The translations under genes were made by a program, and so were the position numbers. DNA of 64,000 nucleotides from Mesonia hippocampi. GTDB lineage: Bacteria; Bacteroidota; Bacteroidia; Flavobacteriales; Flavobacteriaceae. The first letter of the stretch is position 1. Each line of letters begins with the position of its first letter. The notes below the pieces were generated by a model that worked only from the letters and a program-made list of their open reading frames with translations, was not told the DNA's origin and searched no databases. Below, one piece after another: positions 38,019 through 47,105 of this stretch. Location of the stretch: assembly GCF_014197445.1 (NCBI RefSeq), contig NZ_JACIFO010000001.1:410566-474565 (forward strand). The letters run 5' to 3'.

Positions 38019-38370
38019 ATGAAAAAAGTAAGAGATGTGATTGGGATTGATGTATCAAAAAAGACCATTATGCCACTTTATACCACAGTAGGCAACATGC
38101 AGTATTTTCAAATGATGAAAAGGGATTACTTTAGCCCCAAATAAGTAAGATGGGGAATCCAAAGCTTAGAAATTTATTGTTTATGTGTAGTTTTAATGCT
38201 TGTAAATACAACAAAGCATGTCGGGAACTTTATGACCGAATTGTAGCTAAGGGGAAGAGTAAAAAACTTGCTTTAATAGCGGTGTGTAATAAGCTTCTAA
38301 AACAAGCTTTTGCCATAGTAAAAAGTGGTTTGCCTTATGATGCAAATTATAAAAGTACTTTGGTGTAAAA
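38019..38370 (+). pseudogene. IS110-family transposase, internal-deletion remnant
   Basis: A 41-codon frame at 38019-38144 starts like IS110-family DEDD transposases (MKKVRDVIGIDVSKKTI, with the first catalytic Asp). It is followed at 38150-38368, in another frame, by a C-terminal IS110 segment (MGNPKLRNLLFMCSFNACKYN, RIVAKGKSKKLALIAVCNKLL). The middle of the gene is missing. The remnant lies exactly between the 3' box of the methyltransferase operon (38408-38416) and the start of the AIPR unit (37809-37817). The remaining bases of 37788-38514 hold hairpin H2 and no gene. Confidence 0.8.
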
Positions 38371-38450
38371 AAGTATAAATTTTATTTGTTTTTCACCTCA
38401 GTTCTTTGTTGTACGCTGGCTTTTCTTTCCGTAAACTTGCTAGCGTTGGC

Positions 38451-38504
38451 GTACAAGCTCTTTTAAATTTGTGAGGTACGAGCAAACTTTAAAAGTGCTT
38501 GTAC
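38451..38504. repeat. Cassette-end hairpin H2
   Basis: Arms of 22 nt (GTACAAGCTCTTTTAAATTTG on the left) with few mismatches around the 11-nt loop TGAGGTACGAG. The loop is the same as in H1 (TGAGGCACGAG at 44017-44027, one base different), while much of the stem differs. H1 and H2 bracket the methyltransferase operon. Confidence 0.75.
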
Positions 38505-38514
38505 TTACGTTGGC

Positions 38515-39261
38515 TTATTCAATTAACTTTTCTTTTCCGTTTCCGTAAATTTTAATTTCTTTTTTAAAGGTATATAAATAATTAGCAATAAGTTTTCGTT
38601 CATTTACTTTTTTCTGATTAACTAAGTAATGACTGATTTTTTGGTTTGTAACAAAATTGATTAAGTCAACCAATTCTGAAAAAGAATAGTTTTTAATAAT
38701 TCCTATTCGAACACTTTTCTTAATTATGTCATTAATTTCTGTCTTTAAAGCTTGTTCTATTTTACTAAGAGAAACACCGGACTTATTTTTTTCTCCTTGC
38801 TCTTCAAGTTCTTCTGTTGAAGTAGGTAAATCGCCAAATCCTAAAAAAACTTTAGCTCCATTTTCAACTGATTTTCTTCCTATTTGTCCATTTGAATTGC
38901 AAGACAATGAGATGATTTTCTTTTTGTTGAAGACACTTAAATTATTTTCATTTATAAAATTATCCTCATAGAAATATTTATCAGGTTCTTCAGCTTTTAC
39001 CAATTCATTTTCTAGTGTCCCATAATAATCTCCTTTTGCACCATACAGACAGTTACTTTTGCCGTGTCCCATAAATAATAATAGTCCATTAGTAGAGAAA
39101 GAATTAATGGTCTCAAGGCATTGAGTGTGTGAAGTGGCATTTGGTTTTACACTGAAGTAGTGCAAACTTTCTGCAAATTCTGCTTGTAAATGATTTTTTA
39201 TCCTTTCTAAGAAACTAGTAGACTTATCGTATGGATGAACTATTAAAACCTTACTGTCCAT
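38515..39261 (-). CDS. Caspase/CHAT-like peptidase, putative effector
   Basis: 248 residues. A caspase-fold core is suggested by VLIVHPYDKS, a His in LLFMGHGKSN (His66) and a Cys in IISLSCNSNGQIG (Cys121), each after a hydrophobic strand. His-then-Cys is the catalytic order of CHAT and caspase-like peptidases. The last 90 residues are helical and may bind partners. It is the last gene of a five-gene operon, one base from the receiver-domain gene, and fits an effector triggered by that pathway. Function is inferred. Confidence 0.75.
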   Translation of the reverse strand: MDSKVLIVHPYDKSTSFLERIKNHLQAEFAESLHYFSVKPNATSHTQCLETINSFSTNGLLLFMGHGKSNCLYGAKGDYYGTLENELVKAEEPDKYFYEDNFINENNLSVFNKKKIISLSCNSNGQIGRKSVENGAKVFLGFGDLPTSTEELEEQGEKNKSGVSLSKIEQALKTEINDIIKKSVRIGIIKNYSFSELVDLINFVTNQKISHYLVNQKKVNERKLIANYLYTFKKEIKIYGNGKEKLIE

Positions 39262-39262
39262 A

Positions 39263-39985
39263 CTAAATCTTTTCTGTAAGATACGAAACTACTTGTTGGA
39301 TAATTTCTCTTTTAAATTCATTAGCGATAGGGTCATTATTCTTGAGAAAATCAGCTAATTCCTGAAATGTTTTACCATTAAATTTTGCATTTACAAAATT
39401 GTTTTCAAAAATTAAATCTGGATACTGCTCCAGAACTTGAACTATAATTAGTTCTGTAGATTGAATTTCTTCAGATAGAAATTTTAAAATCATAGGGTCA
39501 CGATTGCCTCTATCTAAATAATCAAAGACTCTATTTCTTACTAAAGATTTAATTTTAGTTATCGCTTTATCTTTGATGATAGGTTTAAATCCTTCTTCAA
39601 CTTTTACAAGTTCCAAATTTTCTTGAATAATATCTTTGATGACATCATCTAGAACACCAGAGTAGACAATTTTAGGTGAGTATCTCGCGATTTTTTTTGA
39701 TGTAAATTGTCTGATTAGTTCTACTCCATTAATATTGTCATCTTCTAAATCCCAATCAAATGCAATAATGTCAAAGTAAATACCCTTGAACTTCTTTCTA
39801 AACTCTTGACAAACTTTATCTATATCAATATAACCTCCAGAGAGAATGTCTGAATAGGCTGTGTTTCCTACATTAAACTGATGACAATCAAGTTCAATAC
39901 CTTGATGTTTAGCATCCCTAACCAATTTTTCAATTTCTTCAATTTGGTCTTCGTTATCTATTATTAGGCAACTTCTTTTTATCAT
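39263..39985 (-). CDS. Receiver-domain protein (response-regulator-like)
   Basis: 240 residues. Residues 1-125 resemble a receiver domain: acidic LIIDNED near the start, the acceptor region FDIIAFDWDLEDDN (Asp77 or Asp79), and KIVYSGVLDDV at the switch Thr/Ser position. The C-terminal 110 residues are helical and contain no DNA-binding motif I recognise. It overlaps the upstream ATPase/kinase gene by 4 bp and sits next to the caspase-like gene, so it probably relays a signal between them. Confidence 0.75.
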   Translation of the reverse strand: MIKRSCLIIDNEDQIEEIEKLVRDAKHQGIELDCHQFNVGNTAYSDILSGGYIDIDKVCQEFRKKFKGIYFDIIAFDWDLEDDNINGVELIRQFTSKKIARYSPKIVYSGVLDDVIKDIIQENLELVKVEEGFKPIIKDKAITKIKSLVRNRVFDYLDRGNRDPMILKFLSEEIQSTELIIVQVLEQYPDLIFENNFVNAKFNGKTFQELADFLKNNDPIANEFKREIIQQVVSYLTEKI

Positions 39986-42465
39986 TTAATTACAATTTCA
40001 AAACAAGCACCTTTAAGCTTTATATTATTACCAAGTAAATTAATCGTACCATTCATAGATTTTAAACCTTCTCTAACTGAATTTAATCCGATTCCAGAGC
40101 CTCCATTTGTCGTTGTAACACCAAGCTCAAATATTTTGTTTTTTGCTTTTTCATTTTCAAGGAACTTTTTTTCTACTCCTTTACCGTCATCAGAGAATAG
40201 AACTTTGAGTTCTTGTTCTTTTGGATTAGTCATCTCTATTTCGATTTTACTTGCTCCTGCCTTTTCAGAGTTTGATATTAGGTCGTCTAAAACAACAGAC
40301 ATATCAAGTACACTAAATTTCTTTGTTAAACTAGATTCATTGTCAATTACATTAAAATCAAGCTCATTTCTTGGGTATATGTCTGAGTAAATATCTATGT
40401 ATTGTTTTATATAAAGAACAACGTCTGCTATTTGAGCATTTCTATCGGCTTTAAAGTTAGAGCGCGTTATAATTTTGCTAATTTTATTAGCTTTTTCTGA
40501 TTGAAATTTAATTGCTCCTAAAGATTTAAGTAAAGAATTTTTAGTGTATTTGTCGTTTAATATTTTGTCATATAGATTATCTACACTACTACTTATTTTT
40601 CTAGAAGTGATTTTAATATTGTGAACTAATCCTTTTGCATCTTCTGTAAGAGTTCTAGAAGATGTTTTTAAATAAGTGTTTTTTTCTTTTTCTAGCTCTA
40701 ACTCTTCTTGAAGTCTTTTAGCTTCTTCTTCTAATCTAGTAGCTTCATCTTCAAGTTCTTTTGTCTCGTCAAACTTTTTTTGAAGTTCAAGTTTTAGTTT
40801 GGTTTGTTCCTTTTTTAGGTTTTCAATTTGACTTTGTTGACCTGGGAAGTTCTCAATTTCGGCTTCTGATATTTTTAAATCATTTAGTAATTCTGAAATT
40901 TGTTCAGAAGTTAGTGTCTTATTTGTTAGCTGACCAACTATTGAATTTATTTCGGCTTTAGCCTTTTTTGCTTGTTCATCTGCTAATTCGCTAACCAAAT
41001 CTTTATTGATAGACAAAGAGACAATGTCATCACTTTTTATATTGATTATTTTCTCGATTACAGAAATCACTCTTTTATTTCGTGTCAGATAATCTTCTCG
41101 GTACTCTTCTTTTGATTCATTCCAATTTTTGTCGTTTAGAACTTTTTTCTCAATAGCCGTATCTTTTAATACTGAGCTATCCCATTTTATTCCTTCAACG
41201 ACAAATCTTTCTAGTCTTCTAAACGTCTTAAAATAAAGGCCATAAGGGGAATCGTTTTTAGTAAGTTGTTCGAAATGTTTATTATTATCTACTCCAGAAC
41301 GATTAGAAATAATGAAAAAATCATCTTCATCTTCATCAAATTCGACTCCATTTATTTCAATCCTCCCAATTACTTCGCGTGTTCCTAAAAATCTATTATA
41401 ACCCTGACCTTTTCTTAATTCCATACCTAACCAATCATTTCCTTGGTCTCCGTAAGGCGGTATTCTAAATCCATTAATAAATAAAAATATAGAGCCAAAA
41501 TCAACAGACCGAATTCCGGTTTGCCTTTTGAAATAAGCTTTAGAGTATGGGTTTAAGTAATAAATATGGATTTCAATATCCTTTAATAATTGGAATGGAT
41601 TATTTTCAATTAGAGTAAAAATTTCTTTTCCTCTATCTCTCAAAACAGTCTTGATATTTTGACCGTCTTTTGAGACTGTTGCTTTAATATAAGTTGCTTT
41701 GAAATCTAGTTTAGTAAAGATTCTATTTTTAACAGTACCATTTACTCTTTCACTTTCAGGTAATTTTAATTCTGCTCTTTTAAATTCCTCAGCTTCAATT
41801 ATAACATCAAATGATTCCGCTTCAAAATTTTGATTCGGGTTTATAAAACGTTCAAGTTGTCTTTTTAGAGATTGAATTTTTGGTAAACCCCATACCTCTC
41901 TTAAATTGCTTATGAATAGAGTAGTGCCTGTTTCAAATTTTTCAAGTTGAGTTTCCCTTATATACTGTTCTATAGTAATTTCTTCTAATTCAAAATCAAC
42001 GTCTTGAATGTTTCTTTCAATATCATCAATCTTTTCAAATTCAGTCCAATCTATAGAAAGTTTTAATAAAGGTTGGTCTGTTTTTTTAGTATAGATTATC
42101 AATGATTTACCTAATCTGTCACAAGAAAATCTACCAACTCCTTTGTTACCCGCTAATTGTCTATTGAACTCCTCTTTTTTCGATTTTTTTTCAGAATATG
42201 CAATATTCAACCATTTGTTTATAAGGTCATATTCAGACATTCCAGAACCAGTATCGCGAAGTATAATTTTAGATTCGTTATGCTTCTTATAGTTCTTTAT
42301 TGATTGTTCGGTAATTACGTTTTTAAAGATAATTTTTGCTTCATTTGAGCCAGCATCAAATGAATTTTTAACTAATTCTAATACTGCAATATTGTCGTCA
42401 GTTATTAAATCTTTTCCAATTATACTTTTTAGTAAAACGTTCGTTCTAAACCTAACTTTTGCCAT
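39982..42465 (-). CDS. GHKL ATPase fused by coiled coil to a histidine-kinase-like module
   Basis: 827 residues. The N-terminal GHKL (Hsp90/MORC-like) ATPase has the N-box ELVKNSFDAG (Glu30, Asn34, Asp37), RDTGSGM and GNKGVGRFSCDRLG. A transducer-like region follows to about 480. Residues 510-600 are a Glu/Lys-rich coiled coil. Then come a His-containing helix (GLVHNIKITSRKI) and a second, kinase-type ATPase: LDDLISNSEKAGA, FSDDGKGVE and GGSGIGLNSVREGLK. Two GHKL domains in one protein, beside a methyltransferase and a receiver protein, suggest DNA-status sensing coupled to phosphotransfer. It overlaps the methyltransferase stop by one base. Confidence 0.85.
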   Translation of the reverse strand: MAKVRFRTNVLLKSIIGKDLITDDNIAVLELVKNSFDAGSNEAKIIFKNVITEQSIKNYKKHNESKIILRDTGSGMSEYDLINKWLNIAYSEKKSKKEEFNRQLAGNKGVGRFSCDRLGKSLIIYTKKTDQPLLKLSIDWTEFEKIDDIERNIQDVDFELEEITIEQYIRETQLEKFETGTTLFISNLREVWGLPKIQSLKRQLERFINPNQNFEAESFDVIIEAEEFKRAELKLPESERVNGTVKNRIFTKLDFKATYIKATVSKDGQNIKTVLRDRGKEIFTLIENNPFQLLKDIEIHIYYLNPYSKAYFKRQTGIRSVDFGSIFLFINGFRIPPYGDQGNDWLGMELRKGQGYNRFLGTREVIGRIEINGVEFDEDEDDFFIISNRSGVDNNKHFEQLTKNDSPYGLYFKTFRRLERFVVEGIKWDSSVLKDTAIEKKVLNDKNWNESKEEYREDYLTRNKRVISVIEKIINIKSDDIVSLSINKDLVSELADEQAKKAKAEINSIVGQLTNKTLTSEQISELLNDLKISEAEIENFPGQQSQIENLKKEQTKLKLELQKKFDETKELEDEATRLEEEAKRLQEELELEKEKNTYLKTSSRTLTEDAKGLVHNIKITSRKISSSVDNLYDKILNDKYTKNSLLKSLGAIKFQSEKANKISKIITRSNFKADRNAQIADVVLYIKQYIDIYSDIYPRNELDFNVIDNESSLTKKFSVLDMSVVLDDLISNSEKAGASKIEIEMTNPKEQELKVLFSDDGKGVEKKFLENEKAKNKIFELGVTTTNGGSGIGLNSVREGLKSMNGTINLLGNNIKLKGACFEIVIK

Positions 42466-43691
42466 TACAATATTGAGTTTAAAACAATTCCTGCTTGTTC
42501 GCCAAATAAAGGCGGTATCGCATTACCGATTTGTGAATACCTTGGAACTTCTTGTGTTCTTCTTTTTCCTCCAGTTGTATACTTTCCTTTAAATTGATAC
42601 CAATCATTAAAAGATTGTATTCTGGCATATTCTCGAACAGTAAAAATACGTGGTTCACAATAATGAATATAATCGTCTGGAAGTGTTGTTATTGTTGGTG
42701 TTGGCAATTCCCCTGAAAGTGGAATGATAGTTCTTTTTTTAAGATTAAATCTGTCTTTTATTTCACTTGACAATGTTTTGTTTTTTTCTGCATATTCTAA
42801 TATAAATTGAAACTTTTCAATTGTTCTAGGATTATGCTTAGCAAAACGATGACTGTCTGGAATGGAAGTATTGACTTTACCTTTTAATAGTCTTTGATAA
42901 TTAGAATTTGGCTTATTGTAAAGACCAGCGTTAAAAGATTTTGTGTCGGGTGATATAGTTTCTTCTATTCTAAGTAAGTCCGAAATAGCATCTTCAAGAC
43001 TATTTGTTAATCCAATTCCTTTATTCCCTAGAAATTCTTTTTTTCGTTCGCTTATTTGTTCAAAGAAATGTTTTGGACTAACTTTTTCAGATATATCTTT
43101 TCTAATTCCAACTAAAATAAATCGTGTTCTTTTTTGTGGTACTCCGAATTCCGAAAAGTCAATAAGTTTACCAAAGACATCATAACCAGTAGCATCAAGA
43201 TTTTTAGAACCTCTTTTCAAGGCATTTTGAACGTATTCTGAATAAACTCTTCCTTTTACCTTATTTTTATCAAATTTTTGTGTAAACCCTTTTACGTTCT
43301 CAAAGAATATAATTTTAGGTTGGACAAGTCTGATAAACTTGATATACGATTCTATAAGTTTATTTCTGTTATCATTCTCATTTCTTCTTCCCGCTGTAGA
43401 AAAACCTTGACAAGGTGGTCCGCCTGCAACCATATCAATTGTACCTCTTAAGCCTTTTAAATCATCAGAATGATTTTTAATTATTTCGTTTATGTCGTGG
43501 TTTGATTGCGGTAACCAATTAGGCCAGTCAAAATGATTGTTATTATTAATTAAATTGTGCTCTAACGTTTTAAAAGCATCAGGACTTTTTTCAACTGCAA
43601 ATTTTGCGTTCCAATGACCAGAATTGAATAACCCAAGTGATAGACCACCACAACCAGCAAATAAGTCGATATATGTTTTTTTCTTAGTCAT
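42465..43691 (-). CDS. DNA (cytosine-5-)-methyltransferase
   Basis: 408 residues with all main C5-methylase motifs: I (IDLFAGCGGLSLG), IV (GGPPCQGFS, nucleophile Cys94), VI (FFENVKG), VIII (GVPQKRTRFILVGIR), IX (REYARIQSF) and X (QIGNAIPPLFGEQAG). No restriction endonuclease is recognised in the operon; the partner genes are the GHKL ATPase/kinase, the receiver and the caspase-like protein. It may mark self DNA for that pathway (inference). ATG 43691. Confidence 0.95.
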   Translation of the reverse strand: MTKKKTYIDLFAGCGGLSLGLFNSGHWNAKFAVEKSPDAFKTLEHNLINNNNHFDWPNWLPQSNHDINEIIKNHSDDLKGLRGTIDMVAGGPPCQGFSTAGRRNENDNRNKLIESYIKFIRLVQPKIIFFENVKGFTQKFDKNKVKGRVYSEYVQNALKRGSKNLDATGYDVFGKLIDFSEFGVPQKRTRFILVGIRKDISEKVSPKHFFEQISERKKEFLGNKGIGLTNSLEDAISDLLRIEETISPDTKSFNAGLYNKPNSNYQRLLKGKVNTSIPDSHRFAKHNPRTIEKFQFILEYAEKNKTLSSEIKDRFNLKKRTIIPLSGELPTPTITTLPDDYIHYCEPRIFTVREYARIQSFNDWYQFKGKYTTGGKRRTQEVPRYSQIGNAIPPLFGEQAGIVLNSIL

Positions 43692-43694
43692 AGC

Positions 43695-43913
43695 TTAATC
43701 TGTAGAATTTTTTGTTGAGTATAATAATTCGCGTATGTCAATATCCAATACGTTAGCTATTCTCATTAAATTTTCGAGCGATGGTTGTCTTGCGTTAGTA
43801 CACCATTGGGAAATGGTAGATTCATCCTTTCCAATTTGTTCAGCTAACCATTTGTTCTTTCTTCTTGTTTCTGCTAGAGCAACTTTAATTCTGTTGATTT
43901 CCACCTTCGCCAA
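43695..43913 (-). CDS. XRE-family controller protein
   Basis: 72 residues, a single helix-turn-helix domain (NKWLAEQIGKDESTISQWCTN, then LENLMRIANVLDIDIRELL). Small XRE proteins upstream of methyltransferase genes commonly act as C-proteins that time expression of restriction-type systems. The first codon at 43913 is TTG; a GTG at 43904 is an alternative. It is 3 bp from the methyltransferase start, so it leads the operon. Confidence 0.85.
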   Translation of the reverse strand: MAKVEINRIKVALAETRRKNKWLAEQIGKDESTISQWCTNARQPSLENLMRIANVLDIDIRELLYSTKNSTD

Positions 43914-43999
43914 TTTCTTTGTGTTTAACGCAAATATATTAACTTATTCGGAATATTATTTACTTTTTGTCTATTTGTTTTCGGGTGGTGGGGAAGTGA

Positions 44000-44044
44000 A
44001 AGCTCTTTTTATTTTGTGAGGCACGAGCAAAATAAAAAGAGCTT
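44000..44044. repeat. Cassette-end hairpin H1
   Basis: A perfect 17-bp stem (AAGCTCTTTTTATTTTG with its complement) around the loop TGAGGCACGAG. It lies just inside the start of the methyltransferase unit. Its partner H2 at the other end has nearly the same loop. Gap 43914-44593 holds H1, R1f, the gene-less unit, the 37-bp boundary and the aconitase-side terminator; no gene. Confidence 0.8.
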
Positions 44045-44076
44045 GAACGTGAGGTGGCTTTTTTCAGCTTGCGTAC

Positions 44077-44256
44077 AACGCCCTGACGGATATGGCGATT
44101 TGCGTTGAAGTGAAAACTTCAAGAGCAAAGAGAGCCATTAGACGTAATTCGCTATATCCGTTTGTTGTCGAGAGTTCACCTATGTAGGCGTCTCAAGTCA
44201 AAATATTAATAATATACTACAAATATAGCGAATTACAGTCGTACTGTCAGGGCGTT
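44077..44256 (-). repeat. Repeat R1, copy f
   Basis: Full-length copy. With the adjacent gene-less hairpin and boundary, the stretch 44077-44365 is nearly identical to 7435-7725, so arrays 1 and 2 share the same first 290 bp. Confidence 0.9.
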
Positions 44257-44332
44257 GTTCGAGAATAGCTCAAGAGAAAATGTTGCCGCAGGCGACATGA
44301 CTTGAGCGACCCATAGGGTATTCTCGAACAAC
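44254..44332 (-). repeat. Gene-less cassette-like hairpin unit (array 2 copy)
   Basis: Same 79-bp element as 7614-7692: perfect 14-bp inverse ends and nested arms. First unit after the array 2 boundary. Confidence 0.8.
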
Positions 44333-44365
44333 TTCTATATATCCTCAAAAATATATAACTTTTTA
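44329..44365 (-). repeat. Array boundary (attI-like), copy 2
   Basis: Matches 7689-7725 at 36 of 37 bases and the recombinase-linked copy 61017-61053 at 35 of 37 (the variable positions are one base in the centre and one before AAG). On the aconitase side the similarity ends after TAAAAAG. Confidence 0.75.
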
Positions 44366-44528
44366 AGAAAAAACACTTAACTATATATTGTATTTTACTG
44401 TTTTTACAAAGTACGTTGAGGGTGCTTTTAGTTTGTGTCCAATGTTTTTATAAGAAATATTGGAGACATATTGGAGGTACATTGGACTTATATTGGACTC
44501 ACCTTGTACTTATTAAACTAATCCCTAT

Positions 44529-44561
44529 AAAAAAAGCCCTGGAAATTCCAGGGCTTTTTAT
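44529..44561. terminator. Intrinsic terminator after the aconitase gene
   Basis: AAAAAGCCCTGGAA pairs with TTCCAGGGCTTTTT; strong in both directions. It lies 33 bp beyond the aconitase stop. Confidence 0.88.
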
Positions 44562-44593
44562 TAACTATCTATGCTTTTATCAGCTATATAAAA

Positions 44594-46861
44594 TTAAGCA
44601 TTTTGCTTTTTTATTAAATTTAAAGCAGAACCTTCTTTAAACCATTCTATCTGACCTTCGTTGTAAGTATGGTTTACTACAATAGTGTCTTTAGAACCAT
44701 CTGCATGAACCACCTCTATCGTTAAAGGTTTACCTGGGGCAAATTTATCTAAATCTAAGAAGTTAAAAGTATCATCTTCTTGAATTAAATCATAATCTGC
44801 TTCATTAGCAAATGTTAAGCCTAGCATTCCTTGTTTTTTAAGGTTTGTTTCGTGTATACGTGCAAAAGATTTTACAATTACCGCAGCAACCCCTAAATGG
44901 CGAGGCTCCATAGCTGCATGTTCACGTGAAGAACCTTCACCATAGTTATGGTCTCCTACAACAACTGTTTTAATTCCTTTTGCTTTATATTCACGCTGTA
45001 CTTTAGGTACTGCATCGTATTCTCCTGTTAATTGGCTTTTTACGAAATTTGTTTTCATATTAAATGCATTAACTGCACCAATCAACATGTTGTTAGAGAT
45101 ATTATCTAAATGCCCACGGTAACGCAACCAAGGTCCAGCCATAGAAATATGGTCGGTAGTACATTTCCCATGTGCTTTTATCAATAATTTAGCGCCTTCT
45201 ATTTTATTTCCTAATGGAGTAAATGGCGTTAATAATTCTAAACGGTCAGAATTAGGGTCTACCACTACTTCTACACTACTTCCGTCGGCTTTAGGTGCAA
45301 TATATCCTGCTTCTTCTACAGCAAAACCTTTAGGAGGTAATTCCCATCCTGTTGGCTCGTCTAATTTTACTTCTTCCCCATTTTCATTAATCAATGTATC
45401 GGTAATAGGGTTAAAATCTAAACGTCCTGAAATGGCAATAGCAGCAACCATTTCTGGTGAAGCTACAAAGGCGTGTGTATTTGGGTTTCCATCTGCTCTT
45501 TTAGCAAAGTTACGGTTAAAAGAGTGTACAATGGTGTTTTTAGGCGCATTTTTTGGGTCTTCATAACGTCCCCACTGCCCTATACATGGCCCGCATGCGT
45601 TGGTAAATATTTTTGCGTCTAAATTTTCAAATACATCTAAGATTCCATCTCTATCGGCTGTATAGCGTACTTGTTCTGAACCTGGGTTAATACCAAATTC
45701 TGCTTTTGTTTTTAATCCTTTATCGATAGCTTGTTGTGCAATAGAAGCGGCACGCGATAAATCTTCGTAAGAAGAGTTTGTACAAGAACCTATTAATCCC
45801 CACTCTACTTGTAAAGGCCAATCGTTAGTTTTCGCTTTTTCGGTCATACTTGAACCTACTTCTGTAGCTAAATCTGGCGTAAAAGGTCCGTTTAAGTGTG
45901 GTTTTAATTCATCTAAATTAATTTCGATTACTTCATCGAAATATTGTTCAGGATTAGCATATACTTCAGGATCTGCAGTTAGGTAATCTTTAATTTCGTT
46001 TGCTGCATCGGCAACTTCACTTCTATCAGTAGCGCGTAAATAACGCTCCATAGACTCATCATATCCAAAGGTTGAAGTGGTAGCTCCAATTTCGGCTCCC
46101 ATATTACAGATAGTACCTTTACCTGTACATGACATAGCTTTAGCACCTTCTCCAAAATATTCTACAATAGCTCCGGTACCTCCTTTTACGGTAAGAATCC
46201 CTGCTACTTTTAAAATTACATCTTTTGGAGCTGTCCATCCTGATAATTTACCGGTTAATTTTACACCTATCATTTTAGGGAATTTTAACTCCCAAGGCAT
46301 TCCTGCCATAACATCTACGGCATCGGCACCTCCTACACCAATAGCTACCATTCCTAAGCCTCCGGCGTTAACGGTATGTGAGTCTGTACCAATCATCATT
46401 CCTCCTGGGAATGCATAATTTTCTAACACTACTTGGTGAATAATACCTGCTCCTGGTTTCCAGAAACCTATTCCATATTTATTAGAAACGGATTCTAAGA
46501 AATTAAAAACCTCGTTACTGGTGTTAAGCGCTGTTTGTAAATCTTTATCTGCCCCTATTTTAGCTTGTATCAAGTGGTCACAATGTACGGTAGTTGGTAC
46601 GGCTACTTTATCTTTACCAGCTTGCATAAATTGCAAAAGTGCCATTTGTGCTGTAGCATCCTGGCAAGCAATACGGTCTGGAGAAAAGTTTACATAATCT
46701 ACACTACGTTTGTAGGCTTGTGTAGGTTCTCCATCCCAAAGGTGGGCGTAAAGTATTTTTTCTGCCAAGGTTAAAGGTTTGCCTGTAATTTCACGGGCTT
46801 TATCTATGCGTTTTGCCATATTCGCATAGACATTTTTAATCATGTCGATATCAAATGCCAT
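44594..46861 (-). CDS. acn: Aconitate hydratase
   Basis: 755 residues, mitochondrial-type aconitase. It interconverts citrate and isocitrate in the TCA cycle. The three [4Fe-4S] cysteines are expected in [12 protein letters not shown] and [10 protein letters not shown], both present. The C-terminal swivel domain has [17 protein letters not shown] with the catalytic Ser. Substrate motifs [13 protein letters not shown] and HCDHLIQAK are in the N-terminal part. ATG 46861. The upstream 240 bp is AT-rich with no other feature seen. Confidence 0.97.
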   Translation of the reverse strand: MAFDIDMIKNVYANMAKRIDKAREITGKPLTLAEKILYAHLWDGEPTQAYKRSVDYVNFSPDRIACQDATAQMALLQFMQAGKDKVAVPTTVHCDHLIQAKIGADKDLQTALNTSNEVFNFLESVSNKYGIGFWKPGAGIIHQVVLENYAFPGGMMIGTDSHTVNAGGLGMVAIGVGGADAVDVMAGMPWELKFPKMIGVKLTGKLSGWTAPKDVILKVAGILTVKGGTGAIVEYFGEGAKAMSCTGKGTICNMGAEIGATTSTFGYDESMERYLRATDRSEVADAANEIKDYLTADPEVYANPEQYFDEVIEINLDELKPHLNGPFTPDLATEVGSSMTEKAKTNDWPLQVEWGLIGSCTNSSYEDLSRAASIAQQAIDKGLKTKAEFGINPGSEQVRYTADRDGILDVFENLDAKIFTNACGPCIGQWGRYEDPKNAPKNTIVHSFNRNFAKRADGNPNTHAFVASPEMVAAIAISGRLDFNPITDTLINENGEEVKLDEPTGWELPPKGFAVEEAGYIAPKADGSSVEVVVDPNSDRLELLTPFTPLGNKIEGAKLLIKAHGKCTTDHISMAGPWLRYRGHLDNISNNMLIGAVNAFNMKTNFVKSQLTGEYDAVPKVQREYKAKGIKTVVVGDHNYGEGSSREHAAMEPRHLGVAAVIVKSFARIHETNLKKQGMLGLTFANEADYDLIQEDDTFNFLDLDKFAPGKPLTIEVVHADGSKDTIVVNHTYNEGQIEWFKEGSALNLIKKQNA

Positions 46862-47105
46862 AGAGTTTTATTTTTTTGAGTGTAGGCGAATTTAAGTAAA
46901 TTAAAAGACTTTCAAAAATATGCACCAAAATACATATTTTTCTAAAATATATTCACTAAACTATATTTTTTATAATTTTAACCTAAAAAAATTAGCAATC
47001 TAAATATTTTTTCAAAAAAATAGCTAATTATAAAACTTTTAGCCATTAATTATGTTTTGAAATTAAGGTTAATTTATATTTAATCTAAATAGATTTTTTA
47101 GTGTT

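Larger units (their letters stand above)
29141..44365 (-). mobile_element. Array 2: integron-like cassette array
   Basis: This 15-kb block lies between the thiamine operon and the aconitase gene and starts at the 37-bp boundary 44329-44365. Nearly all genes are on the minus strand, reading away from the boundary; the IS1182-like transposase and a 40-residue-scale IS110 remnant read the other way. Units with complementary ends (plus coordinates): gene-less 44319-44332/44254-44267 (14/14); methyltransferase operon 44071-44079/38408-38416 (9/9); AIPR 37809-37817/36082-36090 (9/9); IS 36063-36071/34367-34375 (9/9); orphan 34231-34240/33399-33408 (9/10); MazEF 33199-33208/32557-32566 (10/10). The units at 31985 and 30035 also start GTTG but lack a matching end. 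Confidence 0.6.

Noticed and set aside
46862..47105. Small gene or RNA upstream of the aconitase gene
   Set aside because: The stretch is simple AT-rich DNA with no sizeable frame, palindrome or recognisable RNA motif.
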